Positions 63,573-64,000 of a stretch of DNA of 64,000 bases are shown in pieces. Both the position numbers and the translations under genes were made by a program. Under the pieces are notes generated by a model, which did not search any database, had not been told where the DNA came from, and saw nothing but the letters and a program-made list of their open reading frames with translations. This DNA comes from Microcystis panniformis FACHB-1757 (lineage in GTDB: Bacteria > Cyanobacteriota > Cyanobacteriia > Cyanobacteriales > Microcystaceae), in the NCBI RefSeq assembly GCF_001264245.1, contig NZ_CP011339.1:1-64000 (forward strand), written 5' to 3'. How positions within the stretch are numbered: the stretch's first letter is position 1; every line of letters starts with the position of its first letter.

Positions 63573-63662
63573 GTACCTAGGCAAAATTATTTACACATGA
63601 CGATCATTGCCCCGTAAGGGTTTTAGCTCGATCGGGCAGGTAATTAATTTTGCATGACTACT
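63573..63662. mobile_element. MITE family 5, copy 2 (90 bp, inverted)
   Basis: AGTACCTAGGCAAAATTATT ... TTTTGCATGACTACT, with TA on both sides (63571-63572 and 63663-63664). It lies within the second codon of the IS4-type D transposase. Confidence 0.9.
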
Positions 63663-64000
63663 TAACATTTTAAAATTTTGAGTGGTTGTCCTAACCACTC
63701 TATTTCTTTAGGGGGTCGTTTGGCTAGACCCCCGCTCTATCTAGCTTGTAGCCCCTCTGTCACCCCTTGAACCAGGATTGTTTGGCTTTTCCGTAGGCTT
63801 CTATGGCGACAAACCCGTCGGCACCCGCTAAGACCGCCAAAATGGCTAGGGCAATTAGGGATACCAGGCTGTGATTGCGTCCCCTGTCTGCTCTGGGGTC
63901 TTCTAGGTGCTGAAAATGTTTCAAGACACTCTTTCTTAAAAGTTTTGCCTCTCGCTCTTGCTTGGGGTTCAAGACTAGGGGACCAAATCCTTCTGCCATA

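Larger units (their letters stand above)
60813..63584 (-). pseudogene. IS4-family transposase D, split by three insertions
   Basis: N-terminal part 63167-63570: LPSFYQACLQANLSEASYLT, RLLVVIDRTDWKGRNLFVAS (first Asp). Middle part 61416-61728: PYPLVVMGDREFQSAQLGKW (second Asp), RQKKSTYTRLKDGENYQAL. C-terminal part 60813-61269: LYKSRFGIEAMFKDCQTGGY (Glu, YREK-like), then a Trp/Ser-rich tail. The native start ATG TTA CCT TCA is destroyed by MITE family 5 at codon 2. Joined, it has about 390 residues. It cannot be active. Confidence 0.88.
60795..63769 (-). mobile_element. IS4-type element D, containing an ISL3 element and two MITEs
   Basis: Ends CAAGGGGTGACAAGG and CTGTCACCCCTTG; direct repeats AACCAGGATTGTT on both sides (60782-60794 and 63770-63782), 9-13 bp depending on where the TIR is set. 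Inside: MITE family 1 copy 4, ISL3-type B copy 2 and MITE family 5 copy 2. It sits in ISAs1 copy 2. Confidence 0.92.
58661..64000 (-). mobile_element. ISAs1-family element, copy 2, split by IS630 and an IS4, runs off the window
   Basis: Segments 58661-59429, 60568-60794 and 63770-64000 join into the same sequence as 37812-39020 once IS630 copy 3 and IS4-type D are removed. The left 215 bp present in copy 1 are missing, replaced by IS4-type C. The right end lies beyond the window. Confidence 0.92.

Noticed and set aside
1..64000. tRNA or rRNA genes
   Set aside because: No cloverleaf with a TTCGANNC arm or rRNA segment was recognised by eye; a tRNAscan run would be decisive.

Overview
The window looks like a piece of a Microcystis-type cyanobacterial chromosome, most likely M. 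aeruginosa. It carries a psbA (photosystem II D1) gene, a CBS-CP12 fusion gene, type IV pilus genes, HIP1-like GCGATCGC octamers, and a very heavy load of insertion sequences (IS) and miniature inverted-repeat elements (MITEs). The species name is inference from gene content; no database was consulted.

Region 1 (1-18.5 kb) is core chromosome. In order it holds a methyltransferase, a YqeG-type phosphatase, a membrane protein, ilvC, a TPR protein, pilM-pilN-pilO-pilQ, a DUF751 protein, rbfA, a GH3 glycosidase, an LpxB-like glycosyltransferase, tsaE, aqpZ and a Trm1-type tRNA methyltransferase. Many genes between 1 and 9.5 kb and near 14.7 kb are broken by 1-2 base frameshifts, including the normally essential ilvC, while their neighbours are intact. 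Sequencing error is at least as likely as real decay.

Region 2 (18.5-24.1 kb) is a decay zone. It has duplicated Rpn-nuclease fragments, an array of about twenty 33-bp tandem repeats, a hairpin cluster, and a kinase-FGE gene cut in two by an IS.

Region 3 (24.1-27.7 kb) is a compact redox/energy-sensing island: a four-CBS protein, a stand-alone recombinase-type DNA-binding domain, a ferredoxin remnant without its cluster segment, a thioredoxin, a zinc-ribbon protein and a CBS-CP12 protein. CP12 and thioredoxin are the redox switch of the Calvin cycle, so these genes plausibly act together.

Region 4 (27.7-43 kb) is an IS sink. It contains a yefM-yoeB toxin-antitoxin pair split by an IS630 element, two IS5-type families, an IS110 remnant with a possible bridge-RNA leader, nested IS4 elements, an ISAs1 element and a segmental duplication whose two copies serve as each other's empty insertion site. 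An endonuclease/exonuclease/phosphatase gene survives inside it.

Region 5 (43-56.6 kb) is accessory plus core. It holds higBA, a truncated HPP transporter gene, psbA with promoter and terminator, a Uma2 gene, a toxin-antitoxin pair with a nonsense-mutated toxin, the arsenosugar genes arsM and arsS separated by two MITEs, a DUF3143 gene with a J-domain gene, a photosystem I accumulation factor, nested ISL3 elements, and a Fur-box-controlled porin.

Region 6 (56.6-64 kb) is a second IS nest. A truncated antitoxin gene is followed by an ISL3 fragment, an IS4 element, and an ISAs1 copy interrupted by IS630 and by another IS4 that itself holds an ISL3 element and two MITEs. Target duplications and intact sister copies allow most of these insertions to be reconstructed to the base.
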